A stretch of DNA of 64,000 bases from positions 186,001 to 250,000 of the forward strand of contig NZ_FPAB01000001.1 of the NCBI RefSeq assembly GCF_900116145.1, in the 5' to 3' direction. Under the pieces are notes generated by a model. It saw only the letters and a list, made by a program, of their open reading frames with translations. It did no database searches and was not told the origin of the DNA. Below, piece by piece: positions 54,224 to 63,151 of this stretch (the stretch's first letter is position 1; each line of letters begins with the position of its first letter). This stretch comes from Streptomyces harbinensis (GTDB lineage Bacteria; Actinomycetota; Actinomycetes; Streptomycetales; Streptomycetaceae). A program made the translations under genes and the position numbers.

Positions 54224-55534
54224 TCAGGCCACGGGCCAGGGCAGCTTGGCGACGAGTTCGAAGGCTCCGCCGGTGGTGCCGTGCTGAAGGGTGCCGCCGT
54301 CCAGGACGACGCGTTCCTCCAGGCCGGCCAGACCAGCACCGGCACCGGGGATGTGCGCGCCCGCCTTGCTGACCGGCAGCGGATTGCGGATGCGTACGGT
54401 CAGCCCCTGCCCGGGGGCGCCCACCAGGGAGACGGTGATCGGCGCGCCGGGGGCGTGCTTGCGGGCGTTGGTCAGCCCTTCCTGGACGACCCGGTAGACG
54501 GTGCGCTGCACCTGGTCGCGCAGCCCTTCTGCGGCGCCCTCGGCGTACTTCCGGTCGAGCGTGACCCGCTGCCCGGCCCGTACCGCCTCGGCGACCAGGT
54601 CGCCGATCTCGGCGATCCGGGGCTGCGGCCGGCCGCCGCCCTCGGTGAGCGCGCCCGCCTCGGTGCCGCGCAGCACGGTCAGCACCTCGCGCAGTTCCTC
54701 CAGCGCCTGGTGCGCGTTGTCCCGGATGACCTGGGCGCTCTCGCTGACCTCGGTCTCGGTGAGCGGCTTGGCGGTGCCGCCGGCGGAGCGGCCGGTGCGG
54801 TACGCGAGGGCCCCGGCGTGCACGGAGAGCAGCGAGATGCGGTGGGCCAGGACGTCGTGCATCTCGCGGGCGATGGCCTCGCGCTCGGCGCGGCGGGCGT
54901 CGGCGAGCCGGCGGGCGTGCTCGGCGCGCTCCCGGCCGGCGTCCTGGCGCAGCCGCTGGACGAGCTGGCGGCGGGCGCGGGTGGCGGTGCCCCAGGCGTA
55001 GAAGATGAACAGGTAGCCGATGACGAAGACGACGTCGCCCCAGCCGGCCTGCTCGTCGGGGAGGCTGATCCAGATGAAGTAGGGGATCGCCAGCACCGTG
55101 TAGAGGACGATGACGGCGAGGGCGCGCCGGGTGGGCAGCCGCAGCGCCATGCTGAGGATGACGGCGCCGAGCGCGCCGAAGGCGCTGGCGGAGAGGGCGC
55201 CGACCGGGGCCATGAAGAGCGCGAGGGCGAACGGGTGGCGGCGGCGGAACCACAGGGCGAAGCAGCTGATCAGGCCGAGCGGTGGGTCGATGGCCAGCAG
55301 CCAGTGGGGCACGTGGCTCATCTCCGGCAGCAGCACGAAGACCATCAGCAGCCACATGAGGAGCGACCAGCCGAAGACGGTGAGGTCCACGGCCCAGTCG
55401 CGCGGGGTGCGGCGCGGGCGCCGGGCGGTGCCGCCGGGGGCGGCGTCCGCCGGGTCGGTCAGCAGATCGCCGGGGAGCAGCCAGCGTTGCGGCCGGGTGA
55501 ACCGGCCGCTGACGCCGGCCGCTGTCTCGGTCAT
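54224..55534 (-). CDS. NarL-type (DesK-like) sensor histidine kinase
   Basis: 436 aa. N-terminal region with about five membrane helices (about 50-180; LTVFGWSLLMWLLMVFVLLP, VVFVIGYLFIFYAWG), coiled coil, HisKA_3 with the phosphorylated His in EMHDVLAHRISLL (about 230), and HATPase with VYRVVQEGLTNARKHAPGA (about 345) and AGAGLAGLEERV. No response regulator gene is adjacent, so its partner is elsewhere. ATG at 55534; an upstream ATG at 55576 is possible. Lies beside gpmA. Confidence 0.9.
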   Translation of the reverse strand: MTETAAGVSGRFTRPQRWLLPGDLLTDPADAAPGGTARRPRRTPRDWAVDLTVFGWSLLMWLLMVFVLLPEMSHVPHWLLAIDPPLGLISCFALWFRRRHPFALALFMAPVGALSASAFGALGAVILSMALRLPTRRALAVIVLYTVLAIPYFIWISLPDEQAGWGDVVFVIGYLFIFYAWGTATRARRQLVQRLRQDAGRERAEHARRLADARRAEREAIAREMHDVLAHRISLLSVHAGALAYRTGRSAGGTAKPLTETEVSESAQVIRDNAHQALEELREVLTVLRGTEAGALTEGGGRPQPRIAEIGDLVAEAVRAGQRVTLDRKYAEGAAEGLRDQVQRTVYRVVQEGLTNARKHAPGAPITVSLVGAPGQGLTVRIRNPLPVSKAGAHIPGAGAGLAGLEERVVLDGGTLQHGTTGGAFELVAKLPWPVA

Positions 55535-55589
55535 GTCATCGAGCGTAGGCGACCGGCGGCGGAAGCCACCGGACATCCGTACACCTGTG

Positions 55590-56348
55590 CTACTTCTTGC
55601 CCTGGTTCTTCACGGCCTCGATGGCGGCGCGCGCGGCCTCCGGGTCGAGGTAGCGGCCACCGGGGGTGAGCGGGCGGTAGTCGGCGTCCAGCTCGTACAG
55701 CAGCGGGATGCCGGTGGGGATGTTCAGGCCCACGATGTCGGCGTCGGAGATGGCGTCCAGGTGCTTGACCAGGGCGCGCAGGCTGTTGCCGTGCGCGGTG
55801 ACCAGCACGGTGCGGCCGGCGGCCAGGTCCGGGACGATGCCGTCGTACCAGTACGGCAGCATCCGCTCGACGACGTCCTTCAGGCACTCGGTGTCCGGGC
55901 GCACGTCGGAGGGGATGTGGGCGTAGCGCGGGTCGTCGGCCTGCGACCACTCGGCGCCGGCGGCCAGCGGCGGGGGCGGGGTGTCGTACGAGCGGCGCCA
56001 CTGCGTGAACTGCTCCTCGCCGAACTCGGCGAGGGTGGCGGCCTTGTCCTTGCCCTGGAGCGCGCCGTAGTGCCGCTCGTTCAGCCGCCAGGAGCGGGCG
56101 ACCGGGATCCACACCCGGTCGGCGGCGTCCAGGGCGAGGTTGGCGGTGCGGATGGCGCGCTTGAGGAGGGAGGTGTGCAGGACGTCGGGGAGCAGCCCGG
56201 CCTCCTTCAGCAGTTCGCCGCCGCGGACGGCCTCCTGCTCCCCCTTGTCCGTGAGGTTGACGTCCACCCAGCCGGTGAACAGGTTCTTCGCGTTCCAGTC
56301 GCTCTCGCCGTGGCGGAGCAGGATGAGCTTGTACGGTGCGTCGGCCAT
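55590..56348 (-). CDS. gpmA: 2,3-bisphosphoglycerate-dependent phosphoglycerate mutase
   Basis: 252 aa. Glycolysis/gluconeogenesis. Phosphohistidine motif LRHGESDWN (about 11), [13 protein letters not shown] (about 92) and [14 protein letters not shown] (about 185). TACGCT sits 7 bases before the ATG, leaderless type. Divergent from the PP2C gene with 82 bases between starts. Confidence 0.97.
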   Translation of the reverse strand: MADAPYKLILLRHGESDWNAKNLFTGWVDVNLTDKGEQEAVRGGELLKEAGLLPDVLHTSLLKRAIRTANLALDAADRVWIPVARSWRLNERHYGALQGKDKAATLAEFGEEQFTQWRRSYDTPPPPLAAGAEWSQADDPRYAHIPSDVRPDTECLKDVVERMLPYWYDGIVPDLAAGRTVLVTAHGNSLRALVKHLDAISDADIVGLNIPTGIPLLYELDADYRPLTPGGRYLDPEAARAAIEAVKNQGKK

Positions 56349-56430
56349 GTCCCGAAGCGTAGACGGCCGCGGGGAGGGGACCGCCTGTGGGGTGATCTGC
56401 TTCCGCCCCATATTGGTGCAAAGTGGAGGA

Positions 56431-59118
56431 ATGACGGCATTCTCCCGGGTCAGGAACGCGGCGCGCGACGGCGGACGGCTCGCGTCACTGCGGTCGGCGC
56501 TCGGCGTCCGCAGCTTCGTCGGGCAGATGTTCGTACTGCAAGTGGTGACGGTCCTGCTGCTGGTGACCGCCGCCGCCGTCACCATCTACATCCAGATGGA
56601 CCGCAACCAGCACGCCGCCGCCTTCAACCGCACCCTCGCCGTCGCCACCACGTTCGCCAACTCCCCCGGCCTCGTGGACGCCATGCGCTCCCCCGACCCC
56701 ACCGCCGTCCTCCAGCCCCGCACCGAGGCCGTCCGCAAGGCACTCGACGCCGGCGCCGTCGTCGTCGTCAACACCGCCGGCATCCGCTACACCCACACCG
56801 ACCCCTCCCTCATCGGCGAACACTTCGTCGGCGACGTCCAGCCCGCCCTCGCCGGCGAGATCGTCCAGGAATCCCTCGACGCCCCGCTGGGCCCGGCCGT
56901 ACAGAGCATCGTCCCCGTCCGCGACGCCAGCGGCGCCGTCATCGGCGCCGTCGCCTGCGGCATCCAGGTCGAGACCATCACCGTGAACTTCTCCGCCCGG
57001 GTCCCGCTGCTGGCCGGCGCGCTCGGCGCCGTCCTGCTCACCCTGGCCGGCACCGCGTTCATCACCCGGCGGCTCCTCAAGCAGACCCGGGGCCTGGGAC
57101 CGTCCGAGATCACCCGGCTGTACGAGAACCACGACGCCGTCCTGCGCTCCGTCCGCGAAGGCGTCGTCATCCTCGACGGCGACCAGCGGCTGCTGCTCGC
57201 CAACGAGGAGGCGCGCCGGCTGCTGGAACTGCCCGAGGACGCCCAGGGCCGCCCCCTCGCCGACCTCGGCCTCGCCCCCGCCACCACCGAACTGCTGGCC
57301 TCCGCCCGCGAGGCCACCGACGAGGTGCACCGCTTCGGCGGCCGGCTGCTCGCCGTCAACCACCGCCCCATGGACCTGCACGGCGGCCCGCCCGGCTCCG
57401 TCACCACCCTGCGGGACTCCACCGAACTGAGCGTCGTCGCCGGACGGGCCGAGGCCGCCCAGCGGCGGCTGCGGCTGCTGTACGAGGCCAGCGTGCGGAT
57501 CGGCACCACCCTGGAGGTGGTGCGCACCGCCGAGGAACTCACCGAGGTCGGAGTGCCGGAGTTCGCCGACTACATCACCGTCGACCTCGTCGACGAGGTG
57601 GTGCACGGCGCCGAACCGGTCGCCAGCGGCACCGGCATGTACCGCGCCGCCACCCGGGGCGTACGCGAGGACCACCCGCTGTACGTCACCGGCGGCGGCG
57701 TCACCCTCGACACCACCGCCGAGGACGTGCGCGGACTGCTGCTCGGACACGCCCGCGCCGAACACGACCTGCCCGGCACCACCTGGTGGCGCGCCGCCGA
57801 CCCCGACCACGCCAGGGAACTGATCGACTACGGCTTCCACACGCTGATCTCCGCCCCGCTGCACGCCCGCGGCGTGGTCCTCGGCGTGGTCAACTTCTGG
57901 CGCGCGGGCGCCTCCCCCGCCTTCTCCGACGAGGACCTGTCCCTCGCCGAGGAACTGGCCGCCCGCACCGCCGTCTGCGTCGACAACGCCCGCCGCTACG
58001 CGCGCGAACACACCATGGCCGTCACCCTCCAGCGCAGCCTGCTGCCCAGCGCGCTCCCCCCGCAGAACGCCCTGGAGGCCGCCTCCCGCTACCTGCCCGC
58101 CCAGGCCGGAGTGGGCGGCGACTGGTTCGACGTCATCCCGGTGTCCGGCACCCGGGTCGCGCTGGTCGTCGGCGACGTCGTCGGGCACGGACTGCACGCG
58201 GCGGCCACCATGGGCCGGCTGCGCACCGCCGTGCACAACTTCTCCGCGCTCGACCTCACCCCCGACGAACTGCTGGGCCGCCTCGACGAACTGGCCACCC
58301 GCATCGACGAGGACGAGGCCGCCGAGTACGGAGCGGGCGCCATCACCGGGGCCACCTGCCTGTACGCCGTCTACGACCCGGTCGACGGCACGTGCGCGCT
58401 GGCCCGGGCCGGCCACCTGCCGCCCGCGCTCGTCCTGCCGGACGGCACCGTACGCTTCGCCGACCTGCCGGCCGCGCCACCGCTCGGGGTGGGCGGGGTG
58501 CCGTTCGAGACGACGACGCTCGACCTCCCGGAGGGCAGCCGGCTCGTGCTGTACACCGACGGCCTGGTGGAGACCCGCACCCGCGACATCGACGGCGGCC
58601 TCGAACGCCTGCGGGCCGCGCTCGCCGCCGCCGGCCCCGGCCCGGAAGAGACCTGCGACACCGTCCTGGACCGGCTCCTCCCCGACCGCCCGGCCGACGA
58701 CGTGGCGCTGCTCGTGGCCAGGACCCGCACCCTGCCCGCCGACCAGGTCGCGAGCTGGGACGTACCCGCCAACCCCACGGCCGTGGCCCCGCTGCGGGCG
58801 GCGGTCAGCCGGCAACTGGCGGACTGGGGCCTGGACGAGACGGCGTTCATCACCGAACTGATCCTCAGCGAACTGATCACCAACGCCATCCGGCACGGCT
58901 CCGCCCCCATCCGGGTCCGGCTCCTGCGCGACCGCGCGCTGATCTGCGAGGTGTCGGACAGCAGCAGCACCTCACCGCACCTGCGCAACGCCACCGACAC
59001 GGACGAGGGCGGCCGGGGCCTGTTCCTGGTCTCCCAGTACGCGGACCGCTGGGGCACCCGGTACACCCCCGAGGGGAAGGTCATCTGGGCGGAACAGCGG
59101 CTGCCGGAGAACGACTGA
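56431..59118 (+). CDS. Membrane sensor with PAS-GAF-PP2C-HATPase domains
   Basis: 895 aa. Order: membrane helix (about 30-52; [17 protein letters not shown]), extracellular PhoQ/DcuS/CitA-type sensor domain (about 55-185), second helix (about 192-212), PAS (about 225-330), GAF (about 350-510), PP2C/SpoIIE phosphatase (about 545-760; [32 protein letters not shown]), and an RsbW-like HATPase (about 780-895; [31 protein letters not shown]). It joins a phosphatase and an anti-sigma-type kinase in one protein, a layout common in Streptomyces for controlling sigma-B-like factors. GGAGG precedes the ATG directly. Confidence 0.93.
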   Translation: MTAFSRVRNAARDGGRLASLRSALGVRSFVGQMFVLQVVTVLLLVTAAAVTIYIQMDRNQHAAAFNRTLAVATTFANSPGLVDAMRSPDPTAVLQPRTEAVRKALDAGAVVVVNTAGIRYTHTDPSLIGEHFVGDVQPALAGEIVQESLDAPLGPAVQSIVPVRDASGAVIGAVACGIQVETITVNFSARVPLLAGALGAVLLTLAGTAFITRRLLKQTRGLGPSEITRLYENHDAVLRSVREGVVILDGDQRLLLANEEARRLLELPEDAQGRPLADLGLAPATTELLASAREATDEVHRFGGRLLAVNHRPMDLHGGPPGSVTTLRDSTELSVVAGRAEAAQRRLRLLYEASVRIGTTLEVVRTAEELTEVGVPEFADYITVDLVDEVVHGAEPVASGTGMYRAATRGVREDHPLYVTGGGVTLDTTAEDVRGLLLGHARAEHDLPGTTWWRAADPDHARELIDYGFHTLISAPLHARGVVLGVVNFWRAGASPAFSDEDLSLAEELAARTAVCVDNARRYAREHTMAVTLQRSLLPSALPPQNALEAASRYLPAQAGVGGDWFDVIPVSGTRVALVVGDVVGHGLHAAATMGRLRTAVHNFSALDLTPDELLGRLDELATRIDEDEAAEYGAGAITGATCLYAVYDPVDGTCALARAGHLPPALVLPDGTVRFADLPAAPPLGVGGVPFETTTLDLPEGSRLVLYTDGLVETRTRDIDGGLERLRAALAAAGPGPEETCDTVLDRLLPDRPADDVALLVARTRTLPADQVASWDVPANPTAVAPLRAAVSRQLADWGLDETAFITELILSELITNAIRHGSAPIRVRLLRDRALICEVSDSSSTSPHLRNATDTDEGGRGLFLVSQYADRWGTRYTPEGKVIWAEQRLPEND

Positions 59119-59197
59119 GACGCGCCCGGCGGACGGACGGCACCGGCCGGGCCCGCGAGCCGGGCGGGACCCGCCGGACACCCTTTAGGCTCACGGT

Positions 59198-59593
59198 ATG
59201 GAGAAGCAGGGCACGCAGGAGGCGGCGGGCACGGTCCGGGTGGACGTGTGGATCTGGTCGGTACGCCTGGCCAAGACCCGCTCCACGGCCGCCGCCGCGT
59301 GCAAGGCGGGCCACGTACGGATCAACGGCGACCGCGCGAAACCGGCACAGCCGGTGAAGCCGGGCGACGAGGTCCGCATCCGGCAGGAGGGCCGGGAACG
59401 CATCGTGAAGGTCACCCGCCTCATCCGCAAACGCGTCGGCGCCCCGGTGGCCGTGGAGTGCTACACCGACCACAGCCCCCCGCCCCCACCCCGCGAGGCG
59501 GTGGCCCCGGCCGGCATCCGCGACCGCGGCACGGGCCGCCCGACGAAACGCGACCGCCGGGAGATGGACCGCCTGCGCGGCCAGCGCGGCTGA
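59198..59593 (+). CDS. S4-domain RNA-binding protein (Hsp15-like)
   Basis: 131 aa. S4 domain (about 8-70): VDVWIWSVRLAKTRSTAAAACKAGHV in parts, then VKPGDEVRI. Similar to heat-shock protein 15, which binds stalled 50S subunits. C-terminal tail is basic and Pro-rich. TAGGCT (59186-59191) lies 6 bases before the ATG with no ribosome site, so leaderless. Confidence 0.9.
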   Translation: MEKQGTQEAAGTVRVDVWIWSVRLAKTRSTAAAACKAGHVRINGDRAKPAQPVKPGDEVRIRQEGRERIVKVTRLIRKRVGAPVAVECYTDHSPPPPPREAVAPAGIRDRGTGRPTKRDRREMDRLRGQRG

Positions 59594-59614
59594 GACGGGG
59601 CAGGGCGGGACCTC

Positions 59615-60235
59615 TCACGCCCAGGAGTCGGCCGCCGCCCTGAGCAGCCGGCGCGCGTCCTCGCCGTAGTGCGCGTCGGCGGCCAGCGTGTCGAACACTT
59701 TGCGGTGGAGAGCCACATCCTCCGGCCGGTCCAGCCGCATCTCCCCGCCGTAGAGCTCGATGAAGACCTGACCGTCCAGGATGGAGAATCCGTGCGAGAG
59801 CAGCACCTGCTGCTCCTCCCGCTGGGGCACGATGCCCAGGGTGAGCGCGGGCAGCGCGGTCGCCGGGACCAGCCGCTCGATCTGGGCCCGCATCACGGGA
59901 GCCGGGGCAATGCCATGCTGCAAGGCCCCGGCGAAGAGCAGCAGATGCCACCGCTTGCCGCCCGGCTCCTGGAGAATCCGCTGCCGGTCCATGCGCGCGG
60001 CCACCGCGTCATCGACATCGCCGGGCCCCTCCGAGAGCTGCGCGCACCGCGTCAGAACGGCCCGCGCGTAGTCGGGCGTCTGCAACAGGCCGTGCACGGT
60101 GCTCAGCTGGAAGGACCGCGTGGTCCCGGTCGCCGCCTCGATCTCCTTCCAGGACCGCTGCAACGCCGCGTATCCGTCGCCCAGCTGGCTGGGCCAATCG
60201 ACATAACGACCGGTCGCCTGCGCCGGAGTCCCCAT
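59615..60235 (-). CDS. DUF5753 protein lacking a DNA-binding domain
   Basis: 206 aa. The whole protein aligns with the C-terminal domain of the regulator at 61648 (AALQRSWKEIEAATGTTRSFQ, HGLLQTPDYARAVL, GIAPAPVMRAQIERLVPAT in parts, ending AADSWA). The N-terminal XRE helix-turn-helix seen in nearly all such proteins is absent, and only 38 bases separate it from the upstream gene, so it was not lost by a start error. GGAG precedes the ATG at 60235. It may sense the same ligand as, or titrate, the full-length regulator. Confidence 0.88.
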   Translation of the reverse strand: MGTPAQATGRYVDWPSQLGDGYAALQRSWKEIEAATGTTRSFQLSTVHGLLQTPDYARAVLTRCAQLSEGPGDVDDAVAARMDRQRILQEPGGKRWHLLLFAGALQHGIAPAPVMRAQIERLVPATALPALTLGIVPQREEQQVLLSHGFSILDGQVFIELYGGEMRLDRPEDVALHRKVFDTLAADAHYGEDARRLLRAAADSWA

Positions 60236-60273
60236 GGCATTACTCCTTCTCTCGTTCCTCTTCTTCGGGCGGG

Positions 60274-61413
60274 TCACCTCAGTGCCGTGCGCTGGAGGAC
60301 GCGCTGCTCGTCGCGCAGCCAGACGAGTTGTTCTTCCCCGGTGACCGTGATGCCGAACTCCTCCGCCCCCGGGCTCCCCTCCGCCCGCCACCAGCCGAGG
60401 AACCGGCCCGCCTCCGCCACCAGGTCGCGCGGGCCGTGGCGGTACGTGGCGTCGCGCTTGATCCACAGCCAGGACTCGTCGTCATCGGACAGCAGGAGCA
60501 GCCCGTCCCCCCGCACCTGCGCCGAGAAGCCGGGCAGCCGCACGCCGAGCGCGAACCGGGCGTCGGCCCGACCGAGTTCCAGCAGTCCGGCGTCCCCGTC
60601 GATCCGGTCCGCTTCGTCCCAGGTGGCGTCCCAGAGAGCCGTGACCCGGGGATTCACCGTGCGCTGACCGCGCACCGGCATGAACGATGCCCGGCCCTGG
60701 AAGCGCCCCCGGGCTGTGCCGTCCTCGCTCATCCGCAGCCGGATCAGCCCGAATCCAGCGGGGTTGGGATACCAGGGGATGACCATGACGCCGCCCGGTC
60801 TCACCTGGCGCAGCCAGGCCGGAGGCACCCGCCGCACGGAGGCCGTGGCGATGAGCCGGTCGTACGGGGCGCGGTCCGGGTAGCCCGCTTCGCCGTCCCC
60901 GCAGACCACCAGCGGGCGGTGGCCGGCGGAGGCGAGCCGCTGCGTGGCGAGTTCGGCGAGCAGCGGATCGATCTCGACGGTGACGACCCTTTCGGCGCCC
61001 AGGCGTTCACACAGCAGCGCGGCGTTGTAGCCGGTGCCGCTGCCGATTTCGAGAACGGAGTGGCCGGGCCGCAGGTCCAGTACGGACAGCATGCTGAGCA
61101 CCACTTCGGCGGAGCTCATCGAACTCGTGGCGCCGATCCCCGCGCCGTCCGCCGCCGGGGAACCGTCGTCGATCTGTGTGACCAGCGCTCCGGTGGGGTG
61201 GTAGACCAACTCGGCCCAGCCTCCGGGGTCCTCGCGCCGGTTCAGCGCACGCCAGCCGCCCTCGGACCAGCGCCACACGGTCTCGGGGGCGAACTTCTCC
61301 CGTGGAATGCGGCCGAACGCCAGCCGCAGCCACTCCTCACGGAAGTGGCCGGCCTCCGCCAGCGACTCGGTGAGCCGCCCACGAAGAGTGTCCAGGTGAG
61401 TCGCGGCGATCAC
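60274..61413 (-). CDS. PIMT-like O-methyltransferase of the peptide-modifying type
   Basis: 379 aa. Protein-L-isoaspartate methyltransferase fold: VLEIGSGTGYNAALLCERLG (about 118, SAM-binding), VTVEIDPLLAELATQRL, GDGEAGYPDRAPYDRLIATASVRRVP (parts) and PAWLRQVRPGGVMVIPW. The N-terminus (ETVWRWSEGGWRALNRR) and the C-terminal 150-residue extension match the RiPP-associated PIMT homologs (ATP-grasp-peptide and imiditide-type systems) rather than housekeeping PIMT of about 210 aa. Its ATG overlaps the stop of a 44-codon peptide gene (ATGA, 61410-61413). Likely methylates an Asp side chain of that peptide to give aspartimide or isoaspartate; no ATP-grasp, lanthipeptide or lasso enzyme is nearby. 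Confidence 0.85.
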   Translation of the reverse strand: MIAATHLDTLRGRLTESLAEAGHFREEWLRLAFGRIPREKFAPETVWRWSEGGWRALNRREDPGGWAELVYHPTGALVTQIDDGSPAADGAGIGATSSMSSAEVVLSMLSVLDLRPGHSVLEIGSGTGYNAALLCERLGAERVVTVEIDPLLAELATQRLASAGHRPLVVCGDGEAGYPDRAPYDRLIATASVRRVPPAWLRQVRPGGVMVIPWYPNPAGFGLIRLRMSEDGTARGRFQGRASFMPVRGQRTVNPRVTALWDATWDEADRIDGDAGLLELGRADARFALGVRLPGFSAQVRGDGLLLLSDDDESWLWIKRDATYRHGPRDLVAEAGRFLGWWRAEGSPGAEEFGITVTGEEQLVWLRDEQRVLQRTALR

Positions 61414-61544
61414 TTCTTGTCGCCGTCCTTCTTGTGCGTCCCGCTTCCGGGCCCGAAGACGTCCGGCGGCACCTGGTGGTCGCCCTCTCCCGCCGGACCC
61501 TGCGGCTTCTGGTCGTCCGACTTCGGCTTGTCGTGCTTGCCCAT
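61410..61544 (-). CDS. Putative precursor peptide for the adjacent methyltransferase
   Basis: 44 aa: MGKHDKPKSDDQKPQGPAG, then EGDHQVPPDVFGPG and SGTHKKDGDKK. No Cys, no signal peptide, highly charged (ten Lys, seven Asp). Asp residues include one in DG (about 40), the sequence most prone to aspartimide formation, and one in PDVFGPGSG. AGGGG lies 7 bases before the ATG, and coupling to the methyltransferase is by ATGA overlap. A GAAATTTC motif at 61630-61637, also found before the regulator, lies upstream. Interpretation as a RiPP precursor is inference. Confidence 0.7.
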   Translation of the reverse strand: MGKHDKPKSDDQKPQGPAGEGDHQVPPDVFGPGSGTHKKDGDKK

Positions 61545-61629
61545 GGCTGTTCCCCTTCCCCGATCACTTGGGGCAGCGATCCGGCTGCCATCCGTGACCA
61601 TGATTGAGCGCATACAGCGGAGCGTCCAG

Positions 61630-61638
61630 GAAATTTCT
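61630..61638. promoter_or_regulatory. AGAAATTTC motif upstream of the peptide gene
   Basis: On the minus strand AGAAATTTC (61638-61630), preceded by a partial copy AGAAATCC. It lies 86-94 bases before the peptide start, at the 3' end of the regulator gene. The same word forms the palindrome before the regulator (62515-62526). Confidence 0.55.
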
Positions 61639-61647
61639 AAGGATTTC

Positions 61648-62496
61648 TCAGGCCCAGGATTCGGCAGCAGCGATGATGAGGCGGCGGGCGGCGGCGTCGT
61701 ACAGGGCGCTGGTAGCCAGCGCGTCGAATACCCGGCGATACAGTGAGACTTCTTCGGGCTGCCCCAGCCGCAGTTCCGCACTTGCGATCTCCACGGTGAC
61801 GAGTTGATCGTCGAAGATGCAGAAGTTGTGGGCGGGTGAGACGGGCAACCGCTTGCCGTGGGGCACGATGCCCAGGCGGACCGTGGGCAGTGTGGTGGCC
61901 GAGACGAGCCGATCGAGCTGGGCCCGCATCACCGGGGCCGGGGCCAGGCCGTAGCGAAGAACCGACTCCGAGACGACCATGTGCCGCTGCCTGCGTCCGG
62001 GCTCGTACAACGCCTTCTGCCGCTCCAACCGCTCAGCCACCGCTTCCTGGGTGTCCCGAGGGCTGTCGAAGAGACCGGCGTGCTCCCGGAAGCGGGCAGC
62101 GGCGTATTCGGCGGTCTGCAGAAGGCCGGGAACCCAGCACGATTCGAAGGAACGGATGATGGTGGCCGACTCCTCCATCTGCTTCCATGAGCGCTGCACA
62201 GCAGCATGTCCCTGGTGCAGTTGGCGACGCCATTCCGCATAACGCCGGTCCAGATCGCGCAGCAGAACAAGAAGTTCGCCGGCTGCCTGCGGTGCACCGC
62301 AGGCAGCCGTCCATTCCCGGATGTCGCTCTCGGTGGGCGACTGACGGCCGAGTTGCAGCTTTGACACCTTGCTGGCCGGCCAGCCGAGCCGCCCAGCGAG
62401 AGTACGGCCGTCAAGACCGGCCATCTGCCTCAGGGCACGCAGGCGTCCGCCAAGCTCCTGCCTGGCCTCCTGGACGCCTCTGAGCGCCGAACTCAA
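61648..62496 (-). CDS. XRE/DUF5753 regulator of the peptide locus
   Basis: 282 aa. XRE helix-turn-helix (about 12-70; LRALRQMAGLDGRTLAGRLG, PASKVSKLQLGRQSP) and DUF5753 (about 85-282; VPGLLQTAEYAAARF, LAPAPVMRAQLDRLVSATTLP in parts, ending AAESWA). TTG start at 62496 with GGGAG 7 bases upstream; no in-frame ATG or GTG lies near. A perfect palindrome GAGAAATTTCTC lies 19 bases upstream, probably its own operator. It is the first gene of the locus on this strand. Confidence 0.88.
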   Translation of the reverse strand: MSSALRGVQEARQELGGRLRALRQMAGLDGRTLAGRLGWPASKVSKLQLGRQSPTESDIREWTAACGAPQAAGELLVLLRDLDRRYAEWRRQLHQGHAAVQRSWKQMEESATIIRSFESCWVPGLLQTAEYAAARFREHAGLFDSPRDTQEAVAERLERQKALYEPGRRQRHMVVSESVLRYGLAPAPVMRAQLDRLVSATTLPTVRLGIVPHGKRLPVSPAHNFCIFDDQLVTVEIASAELRLGQPEEVSLYRRVFDALATSALYDAAARRLIIAAAESWA

Positions 62497-62514
62497 TAGC
62501 GTTCTCCCTCAGGT

Positions 62515-62526
62515 GAGAAATTTCTC
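62515..62526. promoter_or_regulatory. GAGAAATTTCTC palindrome upstream of the regulator gene
   Basis: 12-bp perfect palindrome 19 bases before the TTG start. It shares AGAAATTTC with the motif before the peptide gene, in a region far more AT-rich than usual here. Confidence 0.65.
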
Positions 62527-62608
62527 TGAGTTTCTTCCCCTGCCCAGCGCCTCCAACCCTGCCCCACCACCCGCGCGGAGCACCACGGCGCACCGGGGGC
62601 GCACACGA

Positions 62609-62636
62609 CAGCGCCCGGAGGGAACTCCGGGCGCTG
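62609..62636 (-). terminator. Terminator of the mshA-ybjN unit
   Basis: 12-bp perfect stem CAGCGCCCGGAG/CTCCGGGCGCTG (62609-62620 with 62625-62636) with a GGAA loop, 26 bases past the YbjN gene stop. Confidence 0.8.
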
Positions 62637-62662
62637 GGAGGGGGGAACGAGCCGTCGGGGGG

Positions 62663-63151
62663 TCAGTCCGGGGGGAAGAGGTGGCTGAACGCCGCCAGGT
62701 TGTGGGTGGGTTCGCCGCGGGAGACGCGCCAGGCGTGTTCTTTGCGGATGGCCGTCGCGAAGCCCAGTTCCAGCAGGGTGTTGAACGCCCCGTCCGCCGT
62801 CTCCAGGACCACGCCCAGCAGGCGGTCCAGTTCGCCGGGGGTCGCCGCCGAGAGGGGGAGGCGGCCGGCCAGGTAGATGTCGCCGTGGGTGTCCAGGGCG
62901 TACGCCACCCCGTACAGCCGCGCGTTGCGTTCCAGCAGCCAGCGGTGCACCGCCGCGTGGTTCTCGTCCGGGCGGCGGATCACGAACGCGTTCACCGACA
63001 GCGCGTGCCGGCCAAGACGCAGCGAGCAGGTCGTGGACAGCTTGCGGGTGCCCGGGAGGGTGACCACGTAGTGGCCCGGGTCCGGGCGCTCCCACGTCAC
63101 GCCCAGGTCGTTCAGCGTGTCCTCGACGGTGTGCCCGGTGTCCTCAGCCAT
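62663..63151 (-). CDS. YbjN domain-containing protein
   Basis: 162 aa. YbjN/type III chaperone-like fold: VEDTLNDLGVTWERPDPGHYVVTLPG (parts), AVHRWLLERNARLYGVAYALD and GDIYLAGRLPL. Typical actinobacterial partner encoded after mshA. Start overlaps the mshA stop by 8 bases, indicating coupling. Possible chaperone or sensor function; unproven. Confidence 0.88.
   Translation of the reverse strand: MAEDTGHTVEDTLNDLGVTWERPDPGHYVVTLPGTRKLSTTCSLRLGRHALSVNAFVIRRPDENHAAVHRWLLERNARLYGVAYALDTHGDIYLAGRLPLSAATPGELDRLLGVVLETADGAFNTLLELGFATAIRKEHAWRVSRGEPTHNLAAFSHLFPPD

Noticed and set aside
60274..61413. Housekeeping protein-repair PIMT
   Set aside because: Length is about 379 rather than 210 residues, with an extra C-terminal domain and coupling to a peptide gene; the RiPP-associated type fits better.
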